A stretch of DNA of 41,067 bases from a virus, in IMG/VR virus record IMGVR_UViG_3300007734_000686, positions 1 through 41,067 of that record, one strand, 5' to 3'. Below are positions 14,662-21,554 of the stretch, one piece after another. A program made the translations under genes and the position numbers. Numbering within the stretch: position 1 is the first letter of the stretch; every line of letters starts with the position of its first letter. A model generated the notes under the pieces. That model did not search any database, was not told where the DNA came from, and saw only the letters and a program-made list of their open reading frames with translations.

Positions 14662-14898
14662 ATGGCACAGTACGATAATACAAACACATTTACATTATTT
14701 GTTAATGATAAAGGTGATAACCCTAAACGTCCAGATTGGACTGGTAATATGAATGTTGATGGTATTGAATTTAGATTATCAGGTTGGATACGTGAAGGTG
14801 CAAAAGGTAAATTTGTATCTGGTTCAGTACAATTAAAAGAAAGTAAAAATACTGAATATAGCAAACCTGCTGCAGAAGGTGAGGACATGCCTTTTTAG
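14662..14898 (+). CDS. Small SSB-like protein with acidic tail
   Basis: 78 aa, predicted mostly beta (TFTLFVNDKG, RPDWTGNMNVDGIEFRLSGW, KFVSGSVQL). It ends EGEDMPF, very like the D-D-I-P-F tip with which bacterial SSB recruits partners. Similar short proteins accompany annealing protein/exonuclease pairs in phages, some annotated DUF736-like. A single-strand DNA-binding role is inferred from the tail and the neighbours. Its stop codon lies in a hairpin shared with the opposing pqqA end. Confidence 0.62.
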   Translation: MAQYDNTNTFTLFVNDKGDNPKRPDWTGNMNVDGIEFRLSGWIREGAKGKFVSGSVQLKESKNTEYSKPAAEGEDMPF

Positions 14899-14906
14899 GC
14901 ACGTCC
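14883..14906. terminator. Hairpin between converging SSB-like gene and pqqA
   Basis: GGACATGCCT, loop TTTT, AGGCACGTCC: a ten-base stem with one mismatch. No T-run follows on either strand, so it is not a classic intrinsic terminator, but it sits exactly where the two converging transcripts end. It may slow polymerase or protect 3' ends. Confidence 0.45.
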
Positions 14907-14917
14907 CCATAATACAA

Positions 14918-14989
14918 TTACTTGTTCATTACATACATTGTAACTTCGAAACCAAAACGCATTTCAGTAGCTGCTGGTGTTGTCCACAT
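14918..14989 (-). CDS. pqqA: PqqA, precursor peptide of pyrroloquinoline quinone
   Basis: 23 codons. The peptide begins MWTTPAATEM and ends RFGFEVTMYVMNK. It carries the PqqA signature R-x-G-x-E-V-T-x-Y with the Glu (15) and Tyr (19) that PqqE/PqqD link to build PQQ, and the MW-x-x-P start common in proteobacterial PqqA. From memory the sequence is closest to Methylophilaceae versions. AAAGGAG lies seven bases before the ATG and a TATAAT box about 50 bases upstream. It is antisense to its neighbours, like a moron. In methylotrophs PQQ is the cofactor of methanol dehydrogenase, so the phage could raise precursor supply in a host that has pqqBCDE. No other pqq gene is in the window. Confidence 0.9.
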   Translation of the reverse strand: MWTTPAATEMRFGFEVTMYVMNK

Positions 14990-15038
14990 AGTATTTCTCC
15001 TTTAGTGATGTATATGCGTAATTGCACAATACAGTAAG

Positions 15039-15044
15039 ATTATA
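15039..15044 (-). promoter_or_regulatory. Probable -10 box of the pqqA promoter
   Basis: Perfect TATAAT on the minus strand in an AT-rich gap, about 50 bases before the pqqA ATG. No convincing -35 at 16-18 bases. It suggests pqqA has its own transcription, independent of the plus-strand operon it interrupts. The rest of the gap 15045..15113 is AT-rich with no gene. Confidence 0.5.
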
Positions 15045-15113
15045 CAAAATATAAGGTTTGAAATATATTGTGAATATATTAAATAAATATAGGTAAAATG
15101 CTTAGGATAATTT

Positions 15114-15359
15114 ATGAAAAATATTGAATTTTGGACAAGGCAGTTAAATGGTGAAGTTGATTTAAGTCAATTAAATAAACCTACCCACGTACAGCAGCAA
15201 ATTGATATTGTAAAGGAATACAATTTAACATTGTTACCTGATGGCGGATGTAGATTTGTTATGACTAACTCACCAAGAGTTAAAACAGAATTACAAACAA
15301 ATGTAAGAGTTATATTTGATGCTGATTCATTTAAATTAAAAGAAGTGAGTATGTTATAG
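15114..15359 (+). CDS. Small protein, unknown
   Basis: 81 aa, not recognised. Starts MKNIEFWTRQLNGEVDLSQL, looks mixed alpha/beta, and contains LLPDGGCRFVMTNSPRV. AGGATAATTT precedes the ATG. The stop overlaps the GTG of the SleB-like hydrolase gene by one base, so the two are translated together. Confidence 0.6.
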   Translation: MKNIEFWTRQLNGEVDLSQLNKPTHVQQQIDIVKEYNLTLLPDGGCRFVMTNSPRVKTELQTNVRVIFDADSFKLKEVSML

Positions 15360-15733
15360 TGGATATTAATACATTAGATTTAAGTATGAGTTGCTATGCA
15401 CACGCTGCTTACCATGAAGCTTCTACACAGCAAGAAATTATTGCCGTGTTTAATGTGATACGTAATAGAATTAAAAGTAAAAATTATGGTAATGATTCTT
15501 GTGAAGTTGTATATGCTAGTGGTCAGTTTCAAGGCGTAACTGATGTTAACCATGATGAAGTAGATGCCAAAAGATATTTACAAATTAAATATGCGGCTAT
15601 AGATGCTATTTATTTTAATAAAATTAAAAACCCTATTGGCAACAAATTACATTTTTATGATGATAGTATTAATACCCCAATTGGTTGGAAAAATTGCAAT
15701 ATTAAAATAGGAAGGTTGGTGTTTTGTGACTAA
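15359..15733 (+). CDS. SleB/CwlJ-like cell wall hydrolase
   Basis: 124 aa. The pattern MSCYAHAAYHEAS (candidate catalytic Glu20), then IIAVFNVIRNRIKS, CEVVYASGQFQGV and a late HFYDD, follows the SleB Hydrolase_2 domain layout (CxxxxxYxEA...AVxxVxxNR...CxVVY...QF). It could act as the phage endolysin, yet it sits in the early operon and has no signal peptide, so timing is odd. GTG start overlapping the previous stop. Confidence 0.72.
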   Translation: MDINTLDLSMSCYAHAAYHEASTQQEIIAVFNVIRNRIKSKNYGNDSCEVVYASGQFQGVTDVNHDEVDAKRYLQIKYAAIDAIYFNKIKNPIGNKLHFYDDSINTPIGWKNCNIKIGRLVFCD

Positions 15734-15959
15734 ACCAGTAGCGTATTTGTTTGAAGAATTTGATGTTAGAACAGGTGATCTAATGAAATCTTATTTATGG
15801 TCGTTTCATCCAAATGAATTATCTTATTTAAGAGACCTTAAAGGTAAAACACATCATATTAAAATAACACCATTATTTCCTGGAGAACCTGTAGAGGAAT
15901 ATAAAGGCATGTCTAAATATGATAGTAAAAGACTAGTGGAGGCTAATAATGGACTCTAA
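15726..15959 (+). CDS. Small protein, unknown (GTG start)
   Basis: 77 aa. Starts with KPVAYLFEEFDVRTGDLMKS and contains HHIKITPLFPGEPVEEY, a KPVAY...ITPLF pattern seen in small phage proteins without known function. It overlaps the hydrolase gene by 8 bases and the next gene by 11. Confidence 0.6.
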   Translation: MTKPVAYLFEEFDVRTGDLMKSYLWSFHPNELSYLRDLKGKTHHIKITPLFPGEPVEEYKGMSKYDSKRLVEANNGL

Positions 15960-16155
15960 ATACGAAGGCAGTGGTTATCTACTTGTAGGAGTTATTATAG
16001 GTTCTTTAATTACATGGTCAATTATGTCATATAACAGCACCATGAATAAATACCACATGAATTTAAAATGTATTCAAGGTGAATTATACGAAGAAATTAA
16101 ACCTAATATCTTTGCAAAAAGTCACCTAGAATGTTTCGAGCAAACTAGACTATAG
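15949..16155 (+). CDS. Small membrane protein, unknown
   Basis: 68 aa. One membrane segment near the N-terminus (YLLVGVIIGSLITWSIM, residues ~10-26), then a polar domain with two Cys. The layout is compatible with an i-spanin-like subunit next to the hydrolase gene two places upstream, but no other spanin part was seen. Function is left open. Confidence 0.6.
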   Translation: MDSKYEGSGYLLVGVIIGSLITWSIMSYNSTMNKYHMNLKCIQGELYEEIKPNIFAKSHLECFEQTRL

Positions 16156-16163
16156 GAGAAATT

Positions 16164-16370
16164 ATGTATACTGAAATTGATGATTTAAAACATGCTGGCA
16201 TGATTAAAGAGTATTTAGAGAAAAACCCTGAAGCTACTAGAAAAGATTTAATATCTGTATTAAGATTTAATTATAGACGTTTAATTAAATTGGATAAATT
16301 GGGTGTTATTACATTACCTGCTGCAACACCACTTGGTAAAAGAAATAAACCTAAAACAGTTAGATTATAA
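16164..16370 (+). CDS. Small HTH-like DNA-binding protein
   Basis: 68 aa. IKEYLEKNPEATRKDLISVLRFNYRRLIKLDKLGVI has the spacing of a winged-helix or HTH recognition unit, followed by a basic Lys/Arg tail. It could be a phage regulator. AGGAGAAATT precedes the ATG. Confidence 0.6.
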   Translation: MYTEIDDLKHAGMIKEYLEKNPEATRKDLISVLRFNYRRLIKLDKLGVITLPAATPLGKRNKPKTVRL

Positions 16371-16430
16371 TACACTTTTTATCATTTATATGGTATTATA
16401 ATAATACTACATTTAACAAGGACTTATTTT

Positions 16431-16817
16431 ATGACAGAAATTAATAACATTTTAGATGAACGTGGTAACCGTTATGGCGACTTTGCATCTAATGCAACTA
16501 CTACACAACTTATTAAACAAGCTATAAACTTAGGTGATACAGCTGATAAGTTGGCATTCTATCAACGTGAGTCATTAGAAATGATAGCTCATAAGATAAG
16601 TCGTATTGTTAATGGTGATGCTAATTATATGGATTCATGGGTTGATATTGTAGGATATGCTCAACTTGTTATAGATAAATTACAACATGACAAAGATGAG
16701 ATACAACAGTTACTTAGTGATACAAATTATATTTTTCCAGAAAATGAAACAACAGAACAAAATGATGATATGCAAACTACGGCATTTTTAGAAAGGTTGG
16801 AAGAGCAAGATGACTAA
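16431..16817 (+). CDS. DUF6378-like protein
   Basis: 128 aa. ILDERGNRYGDFASNA at the start, MIAHKISRIVNGDANYMDSW and VDIVGYAQLVIDKL match the DUF6378 pattern found in many phages (RGxRYGxF...MIxxKIxRIxxGD...DxWxDIxGYA). It may be a MazG-related all-alpha fold; the role is unknown. A separate AT-rich gap with TATTATAAT-like sequence precedes it (16371..16430) and could hold a promoter. Confidence 0.78.
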   Translation: MTEINNILDERGNRYGDFASNATTTQLIKQAINLGDTADKLAFYQRESLEMIAHKISRIVNGDANYMDSWVDIVGYAQLVIDKLQHDKDEIQQLLSDTNYIFPENETTEQNDDMQTTAFLERLEEQDD

Positions 16818-16965
16818 AATATATTGGATATTTATTGTTGTAATGGCAGCATTAGCTATTTGGGGCACTGAAAAAGCTATTGGTCAGACTACAACTATAC
16901 TAGCACCAGATGGTTCGGTAACTATTTGTCAGGTAGGTTCTAACGGAATTGTTATTTGTGTCTAA
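16810..16965 (+). CDS. Small exported or membrane-anchored protein
   Basis: 51 aa. The N-terminal hydrophobic helix (IYWIFIVVMAALAIWG) is followed by a short external part with PDGSVTICQVGSNGIVICV, two Cys that could form a disulphide outside the cytoplasm. Small phage proteins with this PDG...C...C tail occur elsewhere without known function. It overlaps the DUF6378-like gene by eight bases. Confidence 0.62.
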   Translation: MTKIYWIFIVVMAALAIWGTEKAIGQTTTILAPDGSVTICQVGSNGIVICV

Positions 16966-16969
16966 CGGA

Positions 16970-17353
16970 ATGAGAAATGAGTTTGCAAGTCATACAGACT
17001 TTGGATTTTTAAGAGGTTTGTTTGATGAGAAACCAAATATTTTACCATCAAATGTAGACATGATATATGGCATGAATGGTCAGTTTTTATTAGCTGAGTG
17101 GAAACGTGAGAATGAAGAGATTTTATTAGGTCAACGTATATTATTAAAGTCACTTGCGCAGCAACCTAATTTTACTGTGTTAATTGTAAATGGTTATAGT
17201 GATAGTACAGGAACGCATGTTGATAGTTTTTATCAAGTCGCTAGTGATAAATTAATTTATATTGATAAGTCTGTTGATATGTTAAAAGAGTATATTAAGA
17301 CTTGGTTTACATTAGTTTTTAAAAAGGATAGTAAGGTATTGCTTAACCTTTAA
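16970..17353 (+). CDS. PD-(D/E)XK-like nuclease candidate
   Basis: About 127 aa from the ATG at 16970; a GTG at 16958 is also possible. ASHTDFGFLRGLFDEKPNIL leads to PSNVDMIYGMNG, then FLLAEWKRENEEILLGQRILLKSLA. The Asp (VDMIYG) and the E-W-K after a hydrophobic strand fit the D...ExK core of restriction-like nucleases and Holliday resolvases. Last plus-strand gene; its 3' end overlaps the converging minus gene by 42 bases. Confidence 0.62.
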   Translation: MRNEFASHTDFGFLRGLFDEKPNILPSNVDMIYGMNGQFLLAEWKRENEEILLGQRILLKSLAQQPNFTVLIVNGYSDSTGTHVDSFYQVASDKLIYIDKSVDMLKEYIKTWFTLVFKKDSKVLLNL

Positions 17354-17506
17354 AACCTCTTCTGGACGCTTTTCCTGCATCCTAGAGAGCCATTCTCTAC
17401 GATATTCTAAGTCTTTACTTAATAACCACTTAGCTTCGCAGTACATCCTATATTCAGGACTATAATTATCTACAACAGAACCATCCTTTAAAGTAACGTC
17501 AGTCAT
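17312..17506 (-). CDS. Small protein, DUF7696-like pattern
   Basis: 64 aa. DNYSPEYRMYCEAKWLL, followed by YRREWLSRMQEKRPEEVLKV, has the YSxEYRxxCEA...RRxWLxxxxxxRG pattern of small phage proteins sometimes filed as DUF7696. Role unknown. It is the last gene of the leftward unit, converging on the plus operon with a coding overlap. Confidence 0.65.
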   Translation of the reverse strand: MTDVTLKDGSVVDNYSPEYRMYCEAKWLLSKDLEYRREWLSRMQEKRPEEVLKVKQYLTILFKN

Positions 17507-17660
17507 CTAATTCTGGTACTTCTGAATATACACTATCACATGTAATTTCAATGTAAGTATCATCATCAAGTGTAATAATAAGTACAGATGGATCTATATA
17601 AGCTTCTGCTTCTACAATTGTCTTACCTATCATATGTTCACAGAGAGCGGTTATATTCAT
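17499..17660 (-). CDS. Small protein, unknown
   Basis: 53 aa from the ATG at 17660, which has AAGGAAAATT before it; the frame is open further upstream into the exonuclease gene but without a better start. MNITALCEHMIGKTIVEAEA and VLIITLDDDTYIEIT suggest a small beta-rich domain. It overlaps the following gene by eight bases. Confidence 0.62.
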   Translation of the reverse strand: MNITALCEHMIGKTIVEAEAYIDPSVLIITLDDDTYIEITCDSVYSEVPELDD

Positions 17661-17668
17661 AATTTTCC

Positions 17669-18406
17669 TTATATGCTGGTAACTAAGTCGTGGTTCACTT
17701 TTTCTGATTTCACTGACTTGCTCCATTTTCCACAGTCCTTACATTGGTAACGTTGATATTTACGAGAACTTGTAATAAAACTACCTTGTTTTGTAAGTCT
17801 TGTAGAATTACAATTAGGGCAAACAGTACTATTAGAAAATGAATTATGATTTGGATGGTTGCTTATCCACCCTTTAAATTTATCGTATATTTTTTCTAAG
17901 AGTATTACATCATTTTTGTTATACTCTTCCATACGTTTCCATGCTTTACGGTCATTATTCATAACCTTTAACCAGAGTTCATGACCCTCATGGTCTGTCT
18001 TTTTACCAAGACCTAAACGTTGCGCTACATAGTCTAGTTTATTAGATACAAATCTAAATTGACTTCTAGCAACTCTTAATAAGTCAATATGTTTTGCTGG
18101 GCTTGGTGGAGGCATACCTGACTGAAGAAATTCACCGTTTAACATTTTAATGTCAAACTGTAAACCATTGTAATGAACTATAGCATCTGCTTCATCCATT
18201 AACTTATGGATACCTTGCAGCATATGTTTTCTATTTGACTTATATACAGAGTCAAACATAATTTTTGATTCACCATACCATTTTGCTGCATAACAAAGTG
18301 TATATGATGATTCTAATAATTGGTTAAGTGCAATATTCTGTTGCCATATACCCCATACCGTTGCTAAATTTGGAGCACATTCAATGTCCAATAAAAGTAT
18401 TTTCAT
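17669..18406 (-). CDS. RNase H-fold 3'-5' exonuclease with zinc ribbon
   Basis: 245 aa. DEDD-type exonuclease residues: Asp7 and Glu9 in LLLDIECAP, Asp85 in HYNGLQFDIKML, and Asp166 in YNKNDVILL. The C-terminal part is a zinc ribbon (Cys196, Cys199, Cys222, Cys225) with a basic end. Such proteins appear in phages lacking a polymerase and may proofread, trim ends or degrade host DNA. It has its own upstream promoter-like sequence. Confidence 0.85.
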   Translation of the reverse strand: MKILLLDIECAPNLATVWGIWQQNIALNQLLESSYTLCYAAKWYGESKIMFDSVYKSNRKHMLQGIHKLMDEADAIVHYNGLQFDIKMLNGEFLQSGMPPPSPAKHIDLLRVARSQFRFVSNKLDYVAQRLGLGKKTDHEGHELWLKVMNNDRKAWKRMEEYNKNDVILLEKIYDKFKGWISNHPNHNSFSNSTVCPNCNSTRLTKQGSFITSSRKYQRYQCKDCGKWSKSVKSEKVNHDLVTSI

Positions 18407-18431
18407 AGGATTCTCGTTAATGAGATAATCT

Positions 18432-18461
18432 ATTATACATCAAATATACTATAAGAAACAA
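18432..18461 (-). promoter_or_regulatory. Promoter for the exonuclease group
   Basis: On the minus strand: -35-like TTGTTT (18456..18461), 18-base spacer, perfect -10 TATAAT (18432..18437), about 25 bases before the exonuclease ATG. It would let the last three genes be expressed apart from the late operon. No gene is seen in the rest of the 108-base gap. Confidence 0.65.
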
Positions 18462-18514
18462 TAACACGTATTTAAAGTGAGTAATAGCGCACAACATGTC
18501 GCAGATAAGATAAT

Positions 18515-18904
18515 CTAGCATATCTTAATTGTTGCTGTTTTAGCTGTCTTGAGCTTCTCAAATAGTTTGTTAAATGCTACTTTAGAATTACCAATAAAGT
18601 CTTTACCTGACCATGTAGTGCCTACTAATATACATCCTTCTGTATTGGCAGATGTGTTACCTGAATGAATACGAACACCGGTAAAGTTAGGCACGTTTTC
18701 TAGTAAAGGTAAATCCCTATTGAAACGATTGCTATGATTAATAATGACGTTATAAGTGCCAGTAGGAATAGCTGTTTGTCCATTTACTTTAGCTCCTGTT
18801 CTAACAACATCTTCTAACGTATAACACTCATATACACCATCTATATACATTTTGCCTATAGTATATGTATCTTTAAACTCAAACCTTTTTACTTCAATTA
18901 ACAT
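18515..18904 (-). CDS. DUF5675 protein, probable peptidoglycan-active lysis enzyme
   Basis: 129 aa. AIPTGTYNVIINHSNRFNRDLP and VRIHSGNTSANTEGCILVG match DUF5675. The HSGN...EGC arrangement (His80, Cys91) is reminiscent of the His/Cys pair of L,D-transpeptidases, which supports a cell-wall role, though activity is not proven. It follows two membrane proteins that look like holins, in a lysis-type cluster. Confidence 0.75.
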   Translation of the reverse strand: MLIEVKRFEFKDTYTIGKMYIDGVYECYTLEDVVRTGAKVNGQTAIPTGTYNVIINHSNRFNRDLPLLENVPNFTGVRIHSGNTSANTEGCILVGTTWSGKDFIGNSKVAFNKLFEKLKTAKTATIKIC

Positions 18905-19052
18905 TTTTGTCTATATAGGCTAGAGCTTGTGTAAGATATTGCATAGCATACATAAATAAAATAGAGAAACCCATAGCTACAAATAGCAAGGATACGACTA
19001 ATAATTTAAGTATAGCTAAACCGATAAAGTTAAGTATGTTTAAGACTATCAT
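18894..19052 (-). CDS. Small hydrophobic protein, second holin or antiholin candidate
   Basis: 52 aa, almost entirely hydrophobic: LNILNFIGLAILKLLVVSLL and a second helix to about residue 42, then a short polar tail. It starts in an ATGA overlap with the holin gene and overlaps the DUF5675 gene by 11 bases. Place and shape fit a holin-type protein. Confidence 0.65.
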   Translation of the reverse strand: MIVLNILNFIGLAILKLLVVSLLFVAMGFSILFMYAMQYLTQALAYIDKNVN

Positions 19053-19414
19053 TTCTTTTTAATGTAGAATAAACTACGTTCCCCAAAGAGATAGAAACCT
19101 ACAGCACTAGCAAAGTTATCTACTTCTTGTGTTGCGATACCTTGTAGGTGCATTGTAGCCCATGTTGCTAATACTAATAAACCAATAAGAGGTCGCATGA
19201 GTCTTACAATAGCTTCTACCCATGGATAGCTAGGATTACCACTACCAGCTTCATTCATTACTTTAAAGAACTCTAAGTCAATTTGTTTCATCTGAGCATA
19301 TTGTTCTATCGTAGCAGGTTTGAATTGGTCAGGTGCTACAAAGCGATTAATAAGTGATTTACCTAAGTCTACTGCTAATGGTCCTAATGCTGCTAGTATC
19401 GTAATAGGGTCTAT
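19049..19414 (-). CDS. Holin, 3TM type; no standard start codon for its N-terminus
   Basis: If started at 19414 it is 121 aa. LMRPLIGLLVLATWATMHLQ (from ~residue 72) and FASAVGFYLFGERSLFY fit the '3TM' phage holins. The frame continues upstream of its first ATG (19291) for 41 codons with sensible protein (DPITILAALGPLAVDLGKSL), and AAGGAG lies exactly seven bases before an ATA codon at 19414, where homologous proteins usually have the Met of an MDP start. Either ATA (or the ATC before it) starts translation, or an ATG was lost by mutation or base error. A start at 19291 would give only 80 aa and no visible ribosome site. Confidence 0.7.
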   Translation of the reverse strand: MDPITILAALGPLAVDLGKSLINRFVAPDQFKPATIEQYAQMKQIDLEFFKVMNEAGSGNPSYPWVEAIVRLMRPLIGLLVLATWATMHLQGIATQEVDNFASAVGFYLFGERSLFYIKKK

Positions 19415-19425
19415 GATATTACTCC

Positions 19426-19785
19426 TTATAATTCTTTAGGGTCATAGCCAAGTGTGTTAGCTACTCTCTTTTGTAGTTTTAAGAATAAACCTTTGTGACT
19501 TACATATTTATCTGTTTTAGGTGACTCTAAATAGCATATCATGTGGATAATTTCGTGACAGATGGTCTTAATCACAGTATCTAAATGTCCACACTTTGCA
19601 GTAGATATAGTAATGACATGTGGTTCACCTGCTTCTGGTGGTTCGTATTGTCCACAGATAGTATCGTCATGCACTACTACGAAGTCTACTTTAGATGCTG
19701 GTGGGAGTTTATACTCGTCAAACACAGGGAACTCTATTAAAGCTGAATATAAATTAGCTATGTTGTTCTCTGTAATGAATGTCAT
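19426..19785 (-). CDS. SprT-like zinc metallopeptidase
   Basis: 119 aa. HEIIH (residues 77-81) with a later His97 (SHKGLF) forms the zinc site of SprT-like/zincin proteins. Located inside the lysis group, between an XhlA-like protein and the holin, but similar small SprT-like proteins in phages have no proven role. Target protein unknown. ATGA overlap with the gene before it. Confidence 0.78.
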   Translation of the reverse strand: MTFITENNIANLYSALIEFPVFDEYKLPPASKVDFVVVHDDTICGQYEPPEAGEPHVITISTAKCGHLDTVIKTICHEIIHMICYLESPKTDKYVSHKGLFLKLQKRVANTLGYDPKEL

Positions 19786-19940
19786 TTTGTGAAGTGTGTT
19801 AATAAAAATACAATAACGAAACCTGCTGTTCCTAAAAGTATTTGTTCTAAGCGTTTGAGTCTTGCGTTTATTTGTTCATAACGAATAGCACAAACTTCTT
19901 CGTGTGTGCTTAAACGAGCATCTGTATCGTTCTTTACCAT
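19782..19940 (-). CDS. XhlA-like small membrane protein
   Basis: 52 aa: charged helix (HEEVCAIRYEQINARLKRLE) followed by one C-terminal membrane segment (GTAGFVIVFLLTHF). This is the layout of XhlA/holin-accessory proteins. First of the lysis-type genes after the virion proteins; its end overlaps the SprT-like start (ATGA). Confidence 0.66.
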   Translation of the reverse strand: MVKNDTDARLSTHEEVCAIRYEQINARLKRLEQILLGTAGFVIVFLLTHFTK

Positions 19941-19949
19941 TACTATTCC

Positions 19950-21554
19950 TTATTGTGAGAGAAGACCTTGTTGGTCTGTTCTATTTAATTGATATAAATA
20001 TGGATATGCTTGTTGTGCAGCATTTGTGCCAAGAGTTTGTTTAATACCTCTTGCTAATTGACCTGTTTTTAATGCAGTTTGACCAACTAAATAAGGAGAC
20101 TGAATTGCTGCTGTAGCTAAACCTAAAGGTATACCACCAACTAAACCAGCTCCTAATGCTGTTCCAGCACCTAAACCAGCTCCTGCTAAACCTCTAGGAA
20201 ATGCTGAACTTAATGCTTGACCAGCTAATGCAGGCATAATATCAGTTCCACCTTGTTGCATAAGTTGTTTAGCTAATTCTGCTCTACCACCATAATTTGT
20301 ATTTACATTATTACGCATAATTGATTGTAATTTACGTAATGAAGTATCAACAGATGCTTGTTTACCTAATGATAATGAACGTTCAATTTCTTTAATTAAA
20401 TCTGTAGCTTCTGCGTAGTCTTTCATTACATTTGCATAAGATGGCGCTTGTTTAACAATAGAATTTTTTACAGAATTATATAAAGTATTTCCTACTGTTT
20501 TTGCAGTTTTTTCATCTAATGGTATTTGTTCAACTACAGAACCAATACGTTGTTTTAATGCGTCAAAACCTTCTGGAGTATGATATTCAGTAGGATTTAA
20601 ACTTTTCCAAGCATTTACTTCACCAGAAATTTTATCATATACAGCTTTTGCAGCATCATTTTTAACAATATCTTTATATTTAACAACTTTATATACATCT
20701 TCAAATGATTTATCAATTGGAGCAAAGTCTAAAATAGTTTTATCTTTTGATACATTAACCATTCCAGCTTTATATGCTTCTCTTTTTGCTGAGGCAATAG
20801 TTTCTAAATTAGTTTTAGCTTGGTCTACAACCTCTGTAAAATTAACATCACCTTTTAAATTTTTAAGGAATGTTTCTTTGTTGCCTGTAAAACCAGCTTT
20901 TGCTGCTTGTTTAATAGCTTCTGCACCAGTATGAGTGCCTAAGTAGTCAACAACATTAGCTACTGCAGAACCAACTTTAGGAGCACCGTATTCAATAGCT
21001 TTTATTCCACCTGTAATAGGGTTTGTATAATTGCTTGCTTTTGCTAATGCTTCTCCTGTTTTAGTAACAATATTGCCTGCTTCACCAGCTTTACCAGCAC
21101 CTTTTAACAAAGCGCCTCCGCCACCTAATACTGTTGATACATCTAATAATGCACTTACAGGTCTTTCAGCTAAAGTTCTTTTAATGTCTTCTTTACTTCC
21201 ATAAGAGTCTTTATAACTTTGTATAACCGTATCAGCAACTTGTTCAGCTTCTTTTCTTTTGTTTTTGTCAGCATATTTCATAACTGACTCAGGAAGTGTT
21301 TTACTTAGCATTCCTGAACTTAATTTAATAAGGTTTTCCATTGTTTGAACAGGACTTGCAATAACATTAGCTAAACCAGATGCAATATTTGCAGCATCTT
21401 GTGGAGCGTTCATAATTGCTGCTTGAGGAATATCTGCAACATTATATTTTGCTTTTGTTGGTTTTATCTTTTCAGAAGAAACAATAGGTTTATCCCATGT
21501 AATGTCTTGTACATTAATTTCGTCCCAAGTAATATCATTTGCATTAATTGCCAT
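19950..21554 (-). CDS. Large internal virion/ejection-type protein
   Basis: 534 aa, not assigned to a known family. The N-terminus has a repeated ITWDEINVQDITWDKP motif. A long helical body follows and the C-terminal part is Ala/Gly-rich and hydrophobic (GAGLGAGTALGAGLVGG). Such repeats at the N-terminus and glycine-rich helices are typical of proteins ejected with the DNA in short-tailed phages. It is last in the row of virion genes. Its start overlaps the previous gene by 11 bases. Confidence 0.66.
   Translation of the reverse strand: MAINANDITWDEINVQDITWDKPIVSSEKIKPTKAKYNVADIPQAAIMNAPQDAANIASGLANVIASPVQTMENLIKLSSGMLSKTLPESVMKYADKNKRKEAEQVADTVIQSYKDSYGSKEDIKRTLAERPVSALLDVSTVLGGGGALLKGAGKAGEAGNIVTKTGEALAKASNYTNPITGGIKAIEYGAPKVGSAVANVVDYLGTHTGAEAIKQAAKAGFTGNKETFLKNLKGDVNFTEVVDQAKTNLETIASAKREAYKAGMVNVSKDKTILDFAPIDKSFEDVYKVVKYKDIVKNDAAKAVYDKISGEVNAWKSLNPTEYHTPEGFDALKQRIGSVVEQIPLDEKTAKTVGNTLYNSVKNSIVKQAPSYANVMKDYAEATDLIKEIERSLSLGKQASVDTSLRKLQSIMRNNVNTNYGGRAELAKQLMQQGGTDIMPALAGQALSSAFPRGLAGAGLGAGTALGAGLVGGIPLGLATAAIQSPYLVGQTALKTGQLARGIKQTLGTNAAQQAYPYLYQLNRTDQQGLLSQ

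Noticed and set aside
16371-16430. Promoter before the DUF6378-like gene
   Set aside because: TATTATAAT-like sequence is present but no -35 at proper distance in AT-rich DNA; left as a remark only.
11271-17353. Lysogeny module (integrase, repressor)
   Set aside because: No recombinase motifs or CI-like repressor were seen; the small HTH-like protein alone does not support lysogeny.
17335-17360. AAGGT...ACCTT hairpin at the converging gene ends as a terminator
   Set aside because: Only a five-base stem with a long loop and no T-run on either strand.
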